From CAYQDR01 sp964416315 (lineage in GTDB: Bacteria > Methylomirabilota > Methylomirabilia > Rokubacteriales > DASRDR01), in the NCBI GenBank assembly GCA_964416315.1, contig CAYQDR010000008.1, forward strand, positions 5,528 through 69,527: DNA of 64,000 nt, read 5' to 3'. Shown in pieces: positions 63,983 through 64,000 of this stretch. A program made the translations under genes and the position numbers. The first letter of the stretch is position 1. Every line of letters begins with the position of its first letter. Below the pieces are notes generated by a model. The model made no database searches, had not been told where the DNA came from, and saw only the letters and a list, made by a program, of their open reading frames with translations.

Positions 63983-64000
63983 TTTTCTTGACGAAGGCAT
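63942..64000. other. Foreign sequence boundary at the right edge
   Basis: After the last homologous codons of the HAD-ATPase the base composition shifts (CCGCGTTGATTTTCTTGACG), unlike the preceding 20 kb. This could be the end of an insertion sequence or another junction; the window ends too soon to tell. Confidence 0.35.

Overview
The window is about 64 kb of very GC-rich (roughly 70%) bacterial DNA. Several traits together suggest a soil or subsurface lineage such as Candidatus Rokubacteria / Methylomirabilota: many peptide- and branched-chain-type ABC transporters with Tat-like signal peptides, an F420-type LLM oxidoreductase, a lone CO-dehydrogenase-like molybdenum subunit, amidohydrolases and CoA-transferases, plus frequent GTGA/ATGA gene overlaps. 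This placement is an inference; there is no rRNA or other phylogenetic marker in the window. I saw no tRNA, rRNA, CRISPR array, prophage or intact transposase.

Left part, 1-12 kb: transport. A metallo-beta-lactamase gene (cut by the edge) and a flavin reductase face left. A peptide-type ABC system (binding protein plus two permeases) has no ATPase genes of its own. It is followed by a decayed branched-chain (Liv) operon: a LivM tail, a LivG whose Walker A lysine is asparagine, and a LivF. After a ribbon-helix-helix/PIN toxin-antitoxin pair comes a complete Liv operon (binding protein, LivH, LivM, LivG, LivF).

12-16 kb is a defence/toxin-antitoxin block: an AbiEi/AbiEii pair reading left and an MNT/HEPN pair reading right. 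About 500 bp between them is packed with palindromes. 15.5-18.4 kb holds enamidase, a DUF1185 protein and an LLM oxidoreductase. 18.6-21.3 kb is an XPB-type helicase with a Bax1-type nuclease (DUF790).

21.8-31 kb is rearranged. A YfhO-like membrane protein gene is in pieces, and its last ~187 bp occurs twice without a mismatch, 8,022 bp apart. Between the copies lie a complete leftward dipeptide ABC operon (DppA-B-C-D-F) and an amidohydrolase. A second, older duplication (about 150 bp, offset 12,605) shows that an LLM-coxL gene pair existed twice: one locus kept LLM, the other kept coxL.

31-44 kb carries coxL, glycogen phosphorylase, a CoA-transferase pair whose alpha gene has an in-frame TGA, a second RHH/PIN pair, Mrp ATPase with a near-leaderless promoter, a LON-domain protein, a two-PDZ protein, a GNAT/acyl-CoA-synthetase pseudogene and an aldehyde dehydrogenase.

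44-64 kb is the most interesting part: a stress/dormancy island with six intact UspA genes (two of them double-domain), five CBS-domain genes, DUF2267 and DUF6335 proteins, a bacterial eRF1-like (baeRF/Balon-related) protein, RNA 3'-phosphate cyclase RtcA, biotin ligase, a PRPP synthetase, a phosphoribosyltransferase, a tRNA-editing YbaK homologue and a HAD-ATPase fusion. Seven sites matching the sigma-54 promoter pattern (TGGCA(C/G)-N5-TTGC(A/G), exact GG-N10-GC spacing) sit upstream of seven transcription units in this island, including two placed divergently at 58.46 and 58.65 kb. I read this as a single RpoN-controlled regulon for universal stress, energy sensing, ribosome handling and nucleotide/RNA repair.
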